Shown: piece after piece, positions 39,109 through 49,559 of the stretch
Position numbering within the stretch: the stretch's first letter is position 1
Layout: every line of letters starts with the position of its first letter
From: Parvibaculum sp.
GTDB taxonomy: Bacteria; Pseudomonadota; Alphaproteobacteria; Parvibaculales; Parvibaculaceae
Length of the DNA stretch: 64,000 nt
Assembly: GCA_002695905.1 (NCBI GenBank)
Contig: NZQM01000151.1
Location: 1 to 64,000, forward strand
Reading direction: 5' to 3'
Translations under genes and position numbers: made by a program
The notes under the pieces: generated by a model
Databases searched by the model: none
What the model was told of the DNA's origin: nothing
Seen by the model: only the letters and a program-made list of their open reading frames with translations

Positions 39109-41307
39109 TTAGCTGCCCGAACCTGAGCCCAACGCGTTAGAGAATTGCGTCCCGCCCAGATTCTTGAGGACGATGGAGAAAATAACCGTATTTGCGGGCT
39201 CAATGTCTCTATCACGTGTAAATGTCTGCGAAAACCCAAGCCCAACAGTCATACATTCATCTGCATACCCAATGCTGAGCGAGTTGCTGAGCGTTTGACG
39301 GCCTTGAATATCTCTTCTGGTCGCGGCATTGACCGTCCAATAATCGGTCAACCTGTAGGCCGCACTTCCGGTGAATTCCTCGCGTTCGCCGAGGGCGGAA
39401 GACAGGCTCTGATCGAAGAATGCATATCCTAAAGTCCCCGAAAAGGGTCCCCAACGCCCTGTCGCATCAACCTCATTACGCCGGAAGGTGAAATCATCCT
39501 CGTCCAGCCGGAACCGATGATCAATCGACAGGTATTCTGAGGGCACTATGGAGATGCGCCCTACATAGTCCGATTCCTGATTTCTCAACCCTGAGGCCGC
39601 GTCAAACGTCTTGTTTTCCCGAAGCCTGAAGGTTTGTCCGAATTCCAAAGTGGCTGCTCCGCCATCCTCGCCGTAAATTGAGGCACGTATTCCAACATTG
39701 GCGCGAGGCCCGCCTTCCCATCTGTCTAGTCCGGCAAACCGGCTGGCGTCGAAAAGATTTGACGTATCAAATTCAAAGCTGAGCGAGTCTTCGTCAGGAA
39801 TGTCGTCGCGATCACCCGTGTTTGGCGCATAGATCAGTTGCGCGATAGGTTCGACCACCTGTCGTGTGGTGCCTGCACTTCGCACCAGCGGCCATCGCCA
39901 TTCTGCTCCAAGGGTTGGGAGGGCCCGCGCAATGGTCGTGGGCGTGGAGATTTGTCCGCTATCCAATACGACATTGTCTGTTTGATAGATGTCGCCACGC
40001 ATATTGGCGAAGAGGGAATAGACTTCGCCTGTTGACGTGATGGTCTCTGTGTCCCATCCAAGGTCCATCGACAAGCGACGAGAGTCAGCACCTTCGTTCC
40101 TGTTCAGCACCAATGCGTTGACATCCAGAGTTGCTGTGCCGCCCAAGATGTCGCCATCGAACTCGTGGTAATAGTTTATTAACGGCGCAATGATGGGCGT
40201 CTGTCGTGCATTGTCAGACGCGCGAAGACCCTGAAAGTAGAAACTTTCTGCGGTAAACAGGTTGCGCCCGTTTTCCGCTTTGACATAGACCGTGCTGGTC
40301 AGGTCCGTGTCATATGCAAGATCAAAGCGGCGAAGAAACGTGTCGTCCGTTGTCAGCTCAGTCTCGAACCCCCAGCTCCATTGGTTATCGATTTTGAACT
40401 GACCGTTGGCAAACAGACTGCCGCGGAAATTCTCATCTGCCGGAGTTCCTAGTATTTCTTCGCTGTTTGGCCAGATGGCAGCGACGTCCGCCTCAAATGC
40501 ACCGCTTTCGAACGCTTGCCTATATTCAGCTTCAAACAACACCCCTGCTTTGCTGAAATATTTCGGCGCTATGGTCGCGTCGATATAGTCTGATATGACC
40601 CAATAATAGGGAACCTGCAAAAAAGTTCCTAAAGTACTGGAGGTTCCGAAAGATGGGGCGAGAAAACCGGACTGGCGTTCTACTGTCGGGTCTGGGTGCG
40701 AAAAGAACGGCACATAGGCAATTGGAATACCAAAGAGTTCAAAGAAAGCGTCTTCGTAAATGATCCTCTGTTCTTCCTGATTGTGGATCACACGGAAAGC
40801 TTTGATCTGCCAGAGAGGTGTTCTCTTTCCTTCTTCAGCACAGACTTCGCAGGGACTGAAAACCCCTTTGTAGACAGACGTCACATTGCCATTGCGCCGT
40901 TGGGCTTCGTTACCGGCAAGCCGCGATCTATCCGCCAACAAAACCTGTAATGTATCGACCACGCCCTCGCGCAACTCATCAGAAAGTTCCGCCCGCTCCG
41001 CAAAAATCACATCGCCGCTCGGCTCCAGTAGGACAACATTACCAGTGGCGACGACGACCCCCGTTGCTTCGTTGTAGGTCATTTTGTCAGCTGTCATAAT
41101 GCGGTCGCCATAGGCGACCTCAACATTACCGGTCGCTGTGACTGTTTGGGTTTCCTGATCATAAGACAGCTCATCAGCCTGCATCAGGACGTCGCCGCCT
41201 GGTTCAATTTCCGCCGCGGAAACACCGTTGGAAAAGACCAGTAGGATAGTTGCAAAAAACCATGCGCAAGGTCTGGCTCTAAAGAAGTGCAGCCACCTCA
41301 AAACATT
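39109..41307 (-). CDS. lptD: LPS assembly outer membrane protein LptD
   Basis: OstA-like N-domain (LMQADELSYDQETQTVTATGNVEVAYGDRIMTADKMTY), large beta-barrel; operon context. Confidence 0.95.
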   Translation of the reverse strand, partial: NVLRWLHFFRARPCAWFFATILLVFSNGVSAAEIEPGGDVLMQADELSYDQETQTVTATGNVEVAYGDRIMTADKMTYNEATGVVVATGNVVLLEPSGDVIFAERAELSDELREGVVDTLQVLLADRSRLAGNEAQRRNGNVTSVYKGVFSPCEVCAEEGKRTPLWQIKAFRVIHNQEEQRIIYEDAFFELFGIPIAYVPFFSHPDPTVERQSGFLAPSFGTSSTLGTFLQVPYYWVISDYIDATIAPKYFSKAGVLFEAEYRQAFESGAFEADVAAIWPNSEEILGTPADENFRGSLFANGQFKIDNQWSWGFETELTTDDTFLRRFDLAYDTDLTSTVYVKAENGRNLFTAESFYFQGLRASDNARQTPIIAPLINYYHEFDGDILGGTATLDVNALVLNRNEGADSRRLSMDLGWDTETITSTGEVYSLFANMRGDIYQTDNVVLDSGQISTPTTIARALPTLGAEWRWPLVRSAGTTRQVVEPIAQLIYAPNTGDRDDIPDEDSLSFEFDTSNLFDASRFAGLDRWEGGPRANVGIRASIYGEDGGAATLEFGQTFRLRENKTFDAASGLRNQESDYVGRISIVPSEYLSIDHRFRLDEDDFTFRRNEVDATGRWGPFSGTLGYAFFDQSLSSALGEREEFTGSAAYRLTDYWTVNAATRRDIQGRQTLSNSLSIGYADECMTVGLGFSQTFTRDRDIEPANTVIFSIVLKNLGGTQFSNALGSGSGS

Positions 41308-41423
41308 CATCCCCGCTCGTCCCAACGCACACATCCCCCAACCCATACAATCTCCCCTTGTCTACCAGACAATCAGATTCTCTTGCAGACCTTCTCCAGT
41401 CCTTTTGGTCTTTTTCTGACGAT

Positions 41424-42521
41424 TCAGCCGTCTTCCAGGTGGAAAAGAGCCGAAAGGCCAAGAAGCATAGCGATAAGTGCAGGGGCCCAGGCAGCTAGTA
41501 TTGGGGGAATGATACCTGAGCTGCCGAACGCAAGAGAAAGCCGGGTGAGAAAAAAGAGCATGAAACCAGCAAAAATGGCGGCGACGATAAGTTGACCCAC
41601 GCCGCCAAGGCGCGAAATGCGCATGGAAAAAGTGGCGGCGACCAGAACCATTGTGGCGAACAAAATCGGACTTGCGAGCAGGGAGTGAAAATAGATGCGA
41701 TGCTGCCGTGCCGAAAAGCCCGCCTCCTCAGCAAGGTCGATAAACTGCGGAAGGTCCCAGAAAGAAATGGTTTCTGGTCTGTTGAAGCTTTCGTGCACAC
41801 GTTCTGGTTGAAGCTCAGTCGCCAGCTGAAAGGTTTCATAAAACTTAGGCTGGCCGGATGGCTCTGCCAACCATACATCTTGCAACTGCCAGTAACCCGG
41901 GCGCAGGACCGCGCTTGACGCATCCAGACGTCCGGCAAACACATTATCGTCTGTGTAGCGGAAGATGATGACGTCCTGCAACTCTATTCCGTCGGTACTG
42001 CTGCCGCGTAACGCATGCACGACGGATTTGCCGTTTTCACCTGACTCTCGAAGCCAAAAACCAGTTTGAGCCACCGATAACAGGCTCGCGCGTCCCTTGA
42101 TGTACTTGGTCTCCAACTGCCCAAATTGAGAAACCAGTGTTGCGGCAACCGGGTTATAGACGGTCACAGCGATCACGCCGATAAAGAAGGCAACGAAAAC
42201 GGCAGGCATAAGAAATTGCCAGACAGACACCCCCGCAGCGCGTGCAACCACCAACTCCTGACTACGATTGAGCCGGAGCAGCGAAGCCATGCCACCAATT
42301 AGCACGGCAAACGGCATGACTTCCCAACCAAGACTTGGCAGACGCAAAAGTGCCATCGACAGAACGATGCCAATGCTTACCTCCTCTTTGGTAGAGGTTC
42401 GCCGAAGCAGTTCAACAAAGTCGGCAAGAAAAATGATTGCGAGGCTGGCAAGAAAAGCGACACCCACGGCATAAAGAAACTGGCGACTGAAATAACGAGA
42501 GAATGTCCAGGAGACATGCAT
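41424..42521 (-). CDS. lptG: LPS export permease LptG
   Basis: YjgP/YjgQ-like permease pattern, paired with LptF. Confidence 0.93.
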   Translation of the reverse strand: MHVSWTFSRYFSRQFLYAVGVAFLASLAIIFLADFVELLRRTSTKEEVSIGIVLSMALLRLPSLGWEVMPFAVLIGGMASLLRLNRSQELVVARAAGVSVWQFLMPAVFVAFFIGVIAVTVYNPVAATLVSQFGQLETKYIKGRASLLSVAQTGFWLRESGENGKSVVHALRGSSTDGIELQDVIIFRYTDDNVFAGRLDASSAVLRPGYWQLQDVWLAEPSGQPKFYETFQLATELQPERVHESFNRPETISFWDLPQFIDLAEEAGFSARQHRIYFHSLLASPILFATMVLVAATFSMRISRLGGVGQLIVAAIFAGFMLFFLTRLSLAFGSSGIIPPILAAWAPALIAMLLGLSALFHLEDG

Positions 42522-42526
42522 GAAAT

Positions 42527-43693
42527 TCAGGCTCCCTCGCTATGGATAACAGGTTTGGACCGAGACGAGATCAGTGCTCGCACTGGAGCAAACAGTCGGC
42601 CGACTCGAAGGCCGGAAATTGATGCAGCTGCCACAAAACATATCGTTAGGGGGAACAGATACATAACAAGAGCCACTTCGCTGTAAGTCACCGTGGTGCT
42701 GAACAGGACGAGTGAAACAAGGCGTGCACCAAGGGCAAGTACGCCAGCGACACCTAGTCGGAAGGCATATCCGCGCCGGTTGAATTCAGCGGAAATGAGG
42801 CTCGCGAGGGCAATAAAAGTCAGCATGAAAGGGTAGAGAATGCCTGCAAGGCGGTCATGGGCCTCAGCAAGGAGGCGGGGTCGGTAGTTGGCCGCGTAAA
42901 CATCGTCAGGGTCCGGCCACAAAAGGTCTGTCAAATAGCGTTCTCGGCCTTCATAATATTGAGTGGAGCCACCAGATGCGAATTGGCTGAGATCGTAGGT
43001 GTATTTGTCGAAATAGAGCAGACTGAGGGTCGTTGCTCCATCTTCTTTGCTTGCACGCTGAATGTTTCCATTAAACATCACCAAACGTGGGCCAGTGTTA
43101 GAGAAAACCAGATTCCCGGTTTCCGCCATATATGTAACAGGCTCGATGGGGTCCCGATTGTCGTGAACCAGAATGCCTTCAATTGTTCCATCCAGCTTTC
43201 TATTGCGGACATAGACGGTGAGCCCATTAATTGGGTTGTTGAACGCACCTTCTCTGATCATCGCGGACGCAAAATCTGCACGGATCTCATAGAGACGCTT
43301 TTTGACTTCTCTAAGGCCCGCCGGAGCGAGGTACACGCTGAGGCTAAGGATTACCACGCTGACGATGCCGGTGAGCATCAGAAGTGGTTTCGCCACATCC
43401 CAGCGGCTGACGCCGGCGGAGAACATGACGACCAGCTCGCTGTCTGAATAGAGCCGATGCAAAGAATAAAGCACCCCAATGAAGAGCGAAATAGGCAGCA
43501 CCAGGGTTAACACGCTGGGAATAGAAAGAAGTGTCAGGAAAAAATAGGTCCCAGCACCCTGTCCCTGGGCGATGATCACATCCAGCAGACGCAGAGCCTG
43601 GGTGAGCCAGATAATCCCCGTGAGCGCGAGGGTTGCTAGTAATAGCGGCCCTGTCGCTTGCCAAAGTATATAGCGGGTGAAGCCGCTCATCAT
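42527..43693 (-). CDS. lptF: LPS export permease LptF
   Basis: YjgP/YjgQ family (RYILWQATGPLLLATLALTGIIWLTQALRLLD), upstream of lptG. Confidence 0.93.
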   Translation of the reverse strand: MMSGFTRYILWQATGPLLLATLALTGIIWLTQALRLLDVIIAQGQGAGTYFFLTLLSIPSVLTLVLPISLFIGVLYSLHRLYSDSELVVMFSAGVSRWDVAKPLLMLTGIVSVVILSLSVYLAPAGLREVKKRLYEIRADFASAMIREGAFNNPINGLTVYVRNRKLDGTIEGILVHDNRDPIEPVTYMAETGNLVFSNTGPRLVMFNGNIQRASKEDGATTLSLLYFDKYTYDLSQFASGGSTQYYEGRERYLTDLLWPDPDDVYAANYRPRLLAEAHDRLAGILYPFMLTFIALASLISAEFNRRGYAFRLGVAGVLALGARLVSLVLFSTTVTYSEVALVMYLFPLTICFVAAASISGLRVGRLFAPVRALISSRSKPVIHSEGA

Positions 43694-43891
43694 CCGCGTG
43701 TCGTCCTTAAGTCTTAAAAGCTGCGATGCGAAAAGGCGCTAGGCCCCGAATTCACTCTAGGATAGCTTGCATGTTAAGAATGAATGGTTAATCCATTTTA
43801 ACCTTTCTGGGAAGCCGCAGAATTCAGCAAGATTCAGCCAGAAAACCCAGAAATGACGTGAAGAAAAGCGAAAATATAGGGGACACGATCC

Positions 43892-45388
43892 ATGAATGTG
43901 ACTTTTGCCGATTTTTCCTTGCCCAAAACCGGAGCAGTGGCCGTGTTTGCAGCCGAAGGCAAGCCCCTGAGCGGCCGCGCGGCGGAAATCGACAAAAAGA
44001 CAGGTGGAGCCCTAAAGCGCGCGATGAAAGGCGCTGAGTTCAAGGGGGCCAAGGGTCAGATGATTGACCTATTGTCGCCCAAAGGTCTGTCGGCCGCTCG
44101 TGTGGTGTTGGTCGGGCTTGGCAAACCAGAGACGCTCACAACCTCAATTTATGAAACGCTGGGCGGCTCACTTGTAGGTCATTTGGATAAGACAGCCGAC
44201 AAATCCGTCGCTGTTGCAGTCGACTTGGTTAAAGGCTCTGCAGTTAGCGAAGAAGAAGCGGCTGCGCATCTGGGATTCGGAGCGAAGTTGCGCGGCTACA
44301 AATTCGATAAATACCAAACCAAGAAAAAGCGGCCTGCACCCTCCAAAACCAAACTTGGCAAAGTAACCGTTATGTCTGGGGTCACGACGCAGGCTCGCCG
44401 CCATTTCTCGCCTCTGGGCAAGATCGCGGACGGCGTTTGTCTCGCACGGGACCTCGTCAACGAGCCGGCCAACATTCTCTTCCCAACTGAGTTTGCTGGC
44501 CGTGCAAAAGAACTCGTTAAGCTTGGCGTGAAAGTTGAAGTGCTCGGCGAAAAAACCATGCAGAAGCTTGGCATGGGTGCGCTGCTCGGTGTTGGGCAGG
44601 GCTCTGTTCGTGAGAGCCAGCTCGTCACCATGGAATGGATGGGCGGCGAAAAAGGTGACGCGCCAGTCGCATTTGTCGGCAAGGGCGTTTGCTTTGACAC
44701 AGGTGGCATCTCGCTGAAGCCCGGCGCTGGCATGGAAGATATGAAAGGCGATATGGGCGGAGCCGCCTGTGTGACCGGTCTCATGCATGCCTTGGCGGCA
44801 CGGAAAGCACCTGTAAATGCTGTTGGCGTAATCGGCCTGGTTGAAAACATGCCAGATGCTGGTGCGCAGCGCCCCGGTGACATTGTGACAGCCGCGGATG
44901 GCCAGACCATTGAAGTGATCAACACCGACGCAGAGGGGCGTCTCGTGCTGGCGGACGCACTTTGGTATACACAGGACAAATTCGATCCGAAATTCATGAT
45001 CGACCTGGCCACACTGACTGGCGCCATTATGGTAGCTCTGGGACAGGAATATGCCGGTCTCTTCTCCAACAATGATGATCTGAGCGAACAACTCACAACA
45101 TCAGGCCTGTCGGTCAATGAGAAGGTCTGGCGCCTTCCCATGGGCGAACCCTATGACAAGATGATCAATTCCAAATTCGCAGACATGAAAAATGTGGGGA
45201 GCCGTTACGGAGGTTCTATTACGGCAGCCCAGTTCCTGCAGCGCTTTGTCGACGGCCGCCCATGGGCGCATATCGATATTGCAGGCACGGCGATGAATTC
45301 ACCCGCAAGCGCGATCAACACAAGCTGGGGGTCTGGCTATGGCGTGCGGTTGCTGAACAAGCTGGTCGCAGACCATTACGAAAATTGA
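43892..45388 (+). CDS. pepA: Leucyl aminopeptidase (M17)
   Basis: [14 protein letters not shown] signature, [29 protein letters not shown]. Confidence 0.98.
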   Translation: MNVTFADFSLPKTGAVAVFAAEGKPLSGRAAEIDKKTGGALKRAMKGAEFKGAKGQMIDLLSPKGLSAARVVLVGLGKPETLTTSIYETLGGSLVGHLDKTADKSVAVAVDLVKGSAVSEEEAAAHLGFGAKLRGYKFDKYQTKKKRPAPSKTKLGKVTVMSGVTTQARRHFSPLGKIADGVCLARDLVNEPANILFPTEFAGRAKELVKLGVKVEVLGEKTMQKLGMGALLGVGQGSVRESQLVTMEWMGGEKGDAPVAFVGKGVCFDTGGISLKPGAGMEDMKGDMGGAACVTGLMHALAARKAPVNAVGVIGLVENMPDAGAQRPGDIVTAADGQTIEVINTDAEGRLVLADALWYTQDKFDPKFMIDLATLTGAIMVALGQEYAGLFSNNDDLSEQLTTSGLSVNEKVWRLPMGEPYDKMINSKFADMKNVGSRYGGSITAAQFLQRFVDGRPWAHIDIAGTAMNSPASAINTSWGSGYGVRLLNKLVADHYEN

Positions 45389-45834
45389 CCGAGGTTCTTT
45401 TTTATCACCTGCAGCACACACCGCTTGAGCAGGTGCTGCCGTCGCTCTTGGAGCGGAGCTTGGAGCGCGGCTGGAAGGCCGTGGTTCAGGTGGGCAATCC
45501 CGAGCGCCTTAACGCTCTGAATGGGTCCTTATGGACCTACAGCGATGATGCATTCCTGCCGCACGGCACTGAGGAAGACGGACTTTTGGCGAAGCAGCCT
45601 GTGGCGCTGACGGCGGAGAGCGTGAACCCGAACGGGGCAGCTGTTCTGTTTTTGGTTGACGGGGCAGTGCCGGGTGAGATCGAATCTTATGAACGATGTG
45701 TCCTTATGTTTGATGGCCGGGATGATGAGGCTGTGGGCGCAGCGCGCGGCCACTGGAAAATCCTCAGCGAGGGCAATCATGACGTGACCTACTGGCAGCA
45801 AACCGATGCTGGCGGTTGGGAGAAAAAGGCCTGA
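45385..45834 (+). CDS. holC: DNA polymerase III subunit chi
   Basis: TTG start overlapping pepA stop; [37 protein letters not shown]; downstream of pepA. Confidence 0.93.
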   Translation: MTEVLFYHLQHTPLEQVLPSLLERSLERGWKAVVQVGNPERLNALNGSLWTYSDDAFLPHGTEEDGLLAKQPVALTAESVNPNGAAVLFLVDGAVPGEIESYERCVLMFDGRDDEAVGAARGHWKILSEGNHDVTYWQQTDAGGWEKKA

Positions 45835-45863
45835 GCGGAAGGCACAATGGGTAGGATAAAAAC

Positions 45864-46775
45864 ATGAAAAAGCTTGGCGCGGTCGTTCTGGCCATTTTGG
45901 TTCTCGGTGGTCTTGGATACTATATCGCACTGCTGCAGATGAGTGATGTCGATGAGTCTCTCTACTCAATTGATCTGGACAAGGTTCGCACACTTAGCAC
46001 CAGTATTGAGGGGCCGCTTCCCTCAAAAGTGAATACGGAAGCGCCGGTAGGGATCGAGTTTCCTGGTGCCGCAGTGATCACCGGGTGGAGTTGGGCGCCG
46101 CATCAATTGCCAATCTATGCCTATCAGGTCGTCTATCCAGATGGGCACGTCATGATCGATGCTGCTATGAATAAAGACCAGGCCGCAATTGGGGGAGGCG
46201 CTGCTTTCTTCGATGATGACTCCTATGCTCGGTTGATGAGCGCATTGAGCAATGCAAAGCAGATCGTTTTTACACACGAACATTATGACCATGTGGGGGG
46301 CGCTGTGGCGCATCCAGATGCGATTGCTTTGCTGGATCGGGTCCGTTTGACAGACCTACAACTCGCTTATCCTGAAAAATGGGGCGACGTGCATTTTCCA
46401 GAAGGCGCGCTTGATGATTATGAACCGCTAACCTATGACGGCATGATGGCTTTGGCTCCTGGCATCGTGTTGATCGAAGCCGCGGGCCACACCCCTGGCA
46501 GTCAGATTGTGTATGTTCGCCGCAATGATGGGCAGGAATATTTCTTCATTGGAGATGTTGCGTGGAACTATGCCGGGATCGATCAAGTCCGAACGCGCCC
46601 CAATCTTGTGAGCTACGGCTTCCTTGGTGAAGACCGCGCACGCACCCATGCGCAGGTGGCGGAGCTGAAACAATTGGAAGCAGAAAACCCAGAACTCGCC
46701 ATCATTGTTGGGCACGACGCAGGGCGTACCGCCAGCCAGATCGCTGCGGGCGTTCTCGGGGATCAGTTCGAATAG
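45864..46775 (+). CDS. Metallo-beta-lactamase-fold hydrolase with N-terminal membrane anchor
   Basis: N-term hydrophobic helix; THEHYDHVGG, AAGHTPGSQ, FFIGDVAWN. Confidence 0.9.
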   Translation: MKKLGAVVLAILVLGGLGYYIALLQMSDVDESLYSIDLDKVRTLSTSIEGPLPSKVNTEAPVGIEFPGAAVITGWSWAPHQLPIYAYQVVYPDGHVMIDAAMNKDQAAIGGGAAFFDDDSYARLMSALSNAKQIVFTHEHYDHVGGAVAHPDAIALLDRVRLTDLQLAYPEKWGDVHFPEGALDDYEPLTYDGMMALAPGIVLIEAAGHTPGSQIVYVRRNDGQEYFFIGDVAWNYAGIDQVRTRPNLVSYGFLGEDRARTHAQVAELKQLEAENPELAIIVGHDAGRTASQIAAGVLGDQFE

Positions 46776-48712
46776 GTCTTCGATTTCGCGTCGTCGCCTT
46801 TGGCAATTGCGTCTTTGGCTTGCTCATAAGCCTCGGAGGCCCGGAGCCAGCGATCCTCTGCCTTGTCGAGGGACTTCTGCGCGGCTCCACGTCCACGCAC
46901 AAGCTCGGCAGCTCTGTCGGGATCCGTTCGGTAGAGCCCACCATTGGCGAGCCGTGCGTCGACCTTCTCGATAAAGGTGCGGGCCTTCTCAATCGCAGCC
47001 GTTGCTTCTTCGATGTCCTTCTTCAAAGGCGCGATGGAGGCGCGGGCTTTGGCGGCATCCTGGCGTTGTTGTTTGCGGGTGGCCTCCGGATCGGGCGCAT
47101 CGGATTCTTCATCGCCTTCAACGTGGGAGAGAGGTCCATTGCGCCGCGCGGGGTCAAGCAACCATTTTTGGTAGTCGGCAAGATCACCGTCCCACCGGGA
47201 GACACTGCCATCAGCGATCAACCACAATCGGTCCGCCGTCATCTCAATCAGATGGCGATCATGACTGATCAGGATCACAGCCCCTTCAAACTCGTTCAGC
47301 GCCATCACCAGCGCTTCACGCGCCTGAATGTCCAAATGGTTCGTTGGTTCATCAAGGATCATGAGGTGCGGCTTGTGGAAGGTTGCCAGAGAAAAGAGCA
47401 GTCGAGCTTTCTCTCCGCCTGACAGATTGCCTGCTTTCGTATCTGCCTTATCTGCGCCGAAACCGGCTGCGCCGGTACGCGCACGCACCTGCGCCTGGGT
47501 GGCGTCGGGCATCAGCTCGCGGAAATGATCGTAGGCGCTCCAATCCGCGTGCAGTTCATCAAGCTGATGCTGAGCGAAGTAGGCAACGCGCAGCTTCTTG
47601 GATTTATAGAAATGGCCAGTCTGGGTCGCGAGTTTGCTGGACAGGAGTTTGGCAAAGGTCGACTTGCCATTGCCATTGGCGCCCAAAAGGGCGATTCGGT
47701 CATCTTGATCAATGCGCAAGTCCATACCGGATAAAACAGGTGCTCCTTCCTCATACCCAACTGAGGCCCTTTCCAGCCGTGCGATGGGAGAGGCGAGCGG
47801 CGTTTCAGCATTGGGAAAATGAAAGGGCAGCATCCGGTCCGCCACAATATCCGGGATCGGCTCAAGCTTGGACAGCGCCTTCAGACGGCTTTGAGCCTGC
47901 CGCGCTTTACTGGCCTTGTAGCGGAAGCGCTCCACGAACTTCTCCATGTGCCGCTTGGCGTCTTCCTGCTTGTTCTTCATCGCCATCTGCAGGGCTTGCT
48001 TCTCACGACGGGTCCGCTCGAACCGGTCATAGCCACCCTGATAATAGGTAAGCTTCATCTGGTCGAGATGGAGGATGCCCTGAACAGAGCGGTTCAGGAG
48101 ATCACGGTCATGGCTCACAATGATGACGGAGTAAGGATAGGTCTTGAGGTAATTTTCAAGCCAGATGGCGCCTTCCAGGTCGAGATAGTTGGTCGGCTCG
48201 TCGAGAAGCAGGAGGTCCGGCTCAGCAAAGAGAACCGCCGCGAGGGCAACGCGCATCCGCCAGCCGCCAGAAAAATCGGAGCAGGGACGTGCTTGGGTTT
48301 CTTCGTCAAAGCCGAGGCCCGCGAGAATAGTCGCGGCCCGTGCGGGGGCCGCATGGGCATTCATATCAGCGAGGCGGGTTTGGATTTCGGCAATCCGGTG
48401 GGGGTCGGTTGCCGTTTCCGCTTCCTCTAGCAGGGAGGAGCGCTCCGTGTTGGCGGCAAGGACCGTGTCGATGAGGCTGGTGGGGCCCGCTGGTGCTTCT
48501 TGAGCAACGCCGCCAATAACAGAGCGTTTTGGGAGCGAGATGCTGCCCGTTTCAGGCTCAAGCTGCTTGGTAATGAGCTTCAGAAGGGTCGATTTCCCGG
48601 ACCCATTCCGGCCCACAAGACCCACCTTGTGGCCAGCCGGGATCGCCGCCGTTGCATGATTGATCAGCAGGCGTCCATCTATCCGGTAGGTAATGTCGTT
48701 AATGTGCAACAT
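46763..48712 (-). CDS. ABC-F family ATP-binding protein (Uup/YheS-like)
   Basis: Two ABC cassettes, signature sequences FSGGWRMRVALAAVLF and LSGGEKARL, C-terminal coiled-coil. Confidence 0.95.
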   Translation of the reverse strand: MLHINDITYRIDGRLLINHATAAIPAGHKVGLVGRNGSGKSTLLKLITKQLEPETGSISLPKRSVIGGVAQEAPAGPTSLIDTVLAANTERSSLLEEAETATDPHRIAEIQTRLADMNAHAAPARAATILAGLGFDEETQARPCSDFSGGWRMRVALAAVLFAEPDLLLLDEPTNYLDLEGAIWLENYLKTYPYSVIIVSHDRDLLNRSVQGILHLDQMKLTYYQGGYDRFERTRREKQALQMAMKNKQEDAKRHMEKFVERFRYKASKARQAQSRLKALSKLEPIPDIVADRMLPFHFPNAETPLASPIARLERASVGYEEGAPVLSGMDLRIDQDDRIALLGANGNGKSTFAKLLSSKLATQTGHFYKSKKLRVAYFAQHQLDELHADWSAYDHFRELMPDATQAQVRARTGAAGFGADKADTKAGNLSGGEKARLLFSLATFHKPHLMILDEPTNHLDIQAREALVMALNEFEGAVILISHDRHLIEMTADRLWLIADGSVSRWDGDLADYQKWLLDPARRNGPLSHVEGDEESDAPDPEATRKQQRQDAAKARASIAPLKKDIEEATAAIEKARTFIEKVDARLANGGLYRTDPDRAAELVRGRGAAQKSLDKAEDRWLRASEAYEQAKDAIAKGDDAKSKTYSN

Positions 48713-48872
48713 GGGGCCAAGGTAACTGGGGCAATGAGGGCAATTGGGCCATTTAGATCTTGTTCGAGCATCGATCTAGCACGCGCCGGTTGCCGATGCC
48801 ACCAAGCCCCGCTATAACCCGCGCAAATTCCAGCCCAATGCGGGCGCAATCCGGTCCTTACCGACATATCAA

Positions 48873-48916
48873 GCGTTTCCAGGATAAGTGGAGGCCGGTT
48901 ATCCGTCCGGAAACGC
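48873..48916. repeat. Dispersed palindromic intergenic repeat, copy 5
   Basis: GCGTTTCCAGGATAAGTGGAGGCCGGTTATCCGTCCGGAAACGC. Confidence 0.75.
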
Positions 48917-48993
48917 GCAGTGACAATGACCTGAGCAGCTTCGCGATACTATTTGAGGCGTGAACGGCTCTAGGTGAAACTAAGGAATGCCAA

Positions 48994-49416
48994 ATGGCTC
49001 TCGAACGCACTTTCTCTATCATTAAGCCTGATGCGACCCGCCGTAACCTGACAGGCCAGATCATCGCCCGTTTCGAAGAAAACGGACTGCGTGTTGTGGC
49101 ATCCAAGCGCATCCACATGACCAAGGAGCAGGCTGAAGGCTTCTACGGTGTGCACAAAGAGCGCCCCTTCTTTAACGACCTGGTCGCATTCATGACATCC
49201 GGTCCTGTTGTCGTTCAGGTTCTGGAAGGTGAAAACGCCATTGCCAAGAACCGGGAAGTAATGGGCGCAACCAACCCAGCCGATGCGGCGGATGGCACAA
49301 TCCGTAAAGACTTCGCTGAGTCCATCGAAGCAAACTCTGTCCATGGTTCAGACGCGCCAGAAACAGCTGCTGAAGAAATCAAATTCTTCTTCACAGACGC
49401 TGAGCTGGTTGGCTAA
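48994..49416 (+). CDS. ndk: Nucleoside diphosphate kinase
   Basis: [16 protein letters not shown], active-site NSVHGSDA. Confidence 0.99.
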   Translation: MALERTFSIIKPDATRRNLTGQIIARFEENGLRVVASKRIHMTKEQAEGFYGVHKERPFFNDLVAFMTSGPVVVQVLEGENAIAKNREVMGATNPADAADGTIRKDFAESIEANSVHGSDAPETAAEEIKFFFTDAELVG

Positions 49417-49462
49417 GAGCATTTCCAACAAAAGTTGCAGACTTTTGTGGTTCGGAAATGCG
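49417..49462. repeat. Dispersed palindromic intergenic repeat, copy 6 (nested palindrome)
   Basis: GCATTTCC-A-ACAAAAGT-TGCAG-ACTTTTGT-GGTTC-GGAAATGC. Confidence 0.75.
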
Positions 49463-49481
49463 ATGAGAAAATTCGGCTAAA

Positions 49482-49511
49482 GCTCGGTTTCGCAATCGAT
49501 TGAAACCGGGC
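49482..49511. terminator. Stem-loop between convergent ndk and purN (second hairpin of the composite repeat)
   Basis: GCTCGGTTTC/GAAACCGGGC, 10 pairs including one G-T. Confidence 0.6.
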
Positions 49512-49559
49512 TCCAATAATTCTCATGAGACTCAGAAGCGGGCCTGCTAGGTCCGGCGC

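Noticed and set aside
45864-46775. MBL-fold protein as a beta-lactamase or AHL lactonase
   Set aside because: Only the generic HxHxDH metal motif and fold are supported; the sequence alone does not justify a substrate assignment.
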